Source: Alphaproteobacteria bacterium (lineage in GTDB: Bacteria > Pseudomonadota > Alphaproteobacteria > Micropepsales > Micropepsaceae). Taken from it: a DNA stretch of 64,000 nt. The notes under the pieces were generated by a model that worked only from the letters and a program-made list of their open reading frames with translations, did no database searches and was not told where the DNA came from. The DNA lies in contig JAFAWQ010000022.1 of assembly GCA_019241645.1 (NCBI GenBank), forward strand, positions 62,001-126,000, read 5' to 3'. This document shows, piece after piece, positions 63,724 to 64,000 of the stretch (positions are counted from its first letter, which is position 1; each line of letters opens with the position of its first letter). Position numbers and translations under genes: made by a program.

Positions 63724-64000
63724 TCAAATGCGGAACGATGTAACCGGCGTCCATTTGAGCTTCCGCCGGTCCACGCGGGCCGCTGTGTCCTCGCCGTCGA
63801 AAACCATGGGCTGAAGCGCAAAGTCCAGCGGAGGCGGTTCGCGGAACGTGTTCGCGTTTACCGTGAACCAACCCAGTTCGCCCTCAGGCAACAAGGCCCC
63901 GATGTATGCTCCGCAATGCGAGCAAAGGAGGAAGTCCGCGGTGCGCAGGCCGAATCGGTAGCGCACGAGCCGATCGGGCGAACGGATGTGGATTTGCATC
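63724..64000 (-). CDS. GFA/CENP-V-like zinc protein, partial
   Basis: The visible 92 or so residues contain FLLCSHCGAYIGALL, a Cys-xx-Cys-Gly zinc motif of the second half of GFA (glutathione-dependent formaldehyde-activating-like) proteins, followed by the WFTVNANTF strand. The frame is open to the window edge, and the first zinc motif of the family (CxCG...C..C) would lie beyond it, so the ATG at 63999 may be internal. The function is not established for most family members. Confidence 0.5.
   Translation of the reverse strand, partial: MQIHIRSPDRLVRYRFGLRTADFLLCSHCGAYIGALLPEGELGWFTVNANTFREPPPLDFALQPMVFDGEDTAARVDRRKLKWTPVTSFRI

Overview
ORGANISM. The window is GC-rich, densely coded and looks like an alphaproteobacterial chromosome. 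Pointers are the ileS-lspA-DUF3035(BamF-like)-M16-M16 order, a DksA homologue with a Cys-poor zinc finger, a type IIG-like restriction remnant, the obgE-nadD-rsfS-rlmH and envC-ctp-rppH clusters, and palindromic intergenic repeats. A soil or peat lineage such as Micropepsales/Rhizomicrobium is a guess; no rRNA, tRNA or CRISPR was seen to anchor taxonomy. LAYOUT, 1-12.8 kb: the 3' half of ileS, lspA, a BamF-like lipoprotein and an active/inactive M16 protease pair form one overlapping operon. They are followed by mutL, an orphan protein, a long non-coding stretch with a possible folded RNA and a palindromic repeat, rsmD, a DsbD/ScsB-type reductase and a Leu/Phe/Val-type dehydrogenase. 12.8-18.8 kb: two tiny genes, then a split phosphate locus. 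pstCAB (no pstS) runs left and phoR-phoU-phoB runs right, with a Pho-box-like site in the divergent gap. The PhoR-like kinase shows no membrane segment. 19.2-29.5 kb: a broken ribosomal operon. rplS stands on the + strand behind a decayed trmD 3' end that is joined to a truncated type IIG restriction-modification gene. The intact trmD-rimM-rpsP-ffh run sits about 6.7 kb away on the - strand and reads into a remnant of the rplS start. This is best explained by one inversion that duplicated its breakpoint. Inside the segment are a CPBP protease, a small secreted protein, a DUF1236 protein, an RNB-family ribonuclease, a DUF938 methyltransferase and one secreted seven-repeat protein. 29.6-34.5 kb: an S9 prolyl oligopeptidase, psd-pssA (phosphatidylethanolamine synthesis) and a periplasmic cyclophilin. 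34.5-47.1 kb: the most unusual region, a run of nine secreted repeat proteins. Five are Gloeo_Verruco (GloVer)-type, one is HAF-type, one is an INxxGxxTG-type and two are TIGR03118-type paralogues in inverted orientation around a LysR regulator. Every GloVer, HAF and INxxGxxTG protein here, plus the outlier at 25.3 kb, has exactly seven repeats by my count, which suggests seven-bladed beta-propellers; their function is unknown. 47.2-50.3 kb: aprM-aprB-aprA, a dissimilatory APS reductase module of the sulfur-oxidiser kind. 50.3-64 kb: a lytic transglycosylase, rplU-rpmA with a strong terminator, a GNAT, obgE, nadD, rsfS, rlmH, a DksA homologue, then leftward rppH, two S41 proteases, an EnvC-like factor and gpmA. 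The window ends with an ATP-grasp enzyme carrying a striking perfect inverted repeat in its coding sequence, a membrane protein and a GFA-like fragment. HOW IT FITS TOGETHER: most of the window is housekeeping (translation, envelope biogenesis, phosphate control, phospholipids). The accessory part is the secreted-propeller cluster next to the APS reductase genes; the two are adjacent, but nothing in the sequence proves they work together.
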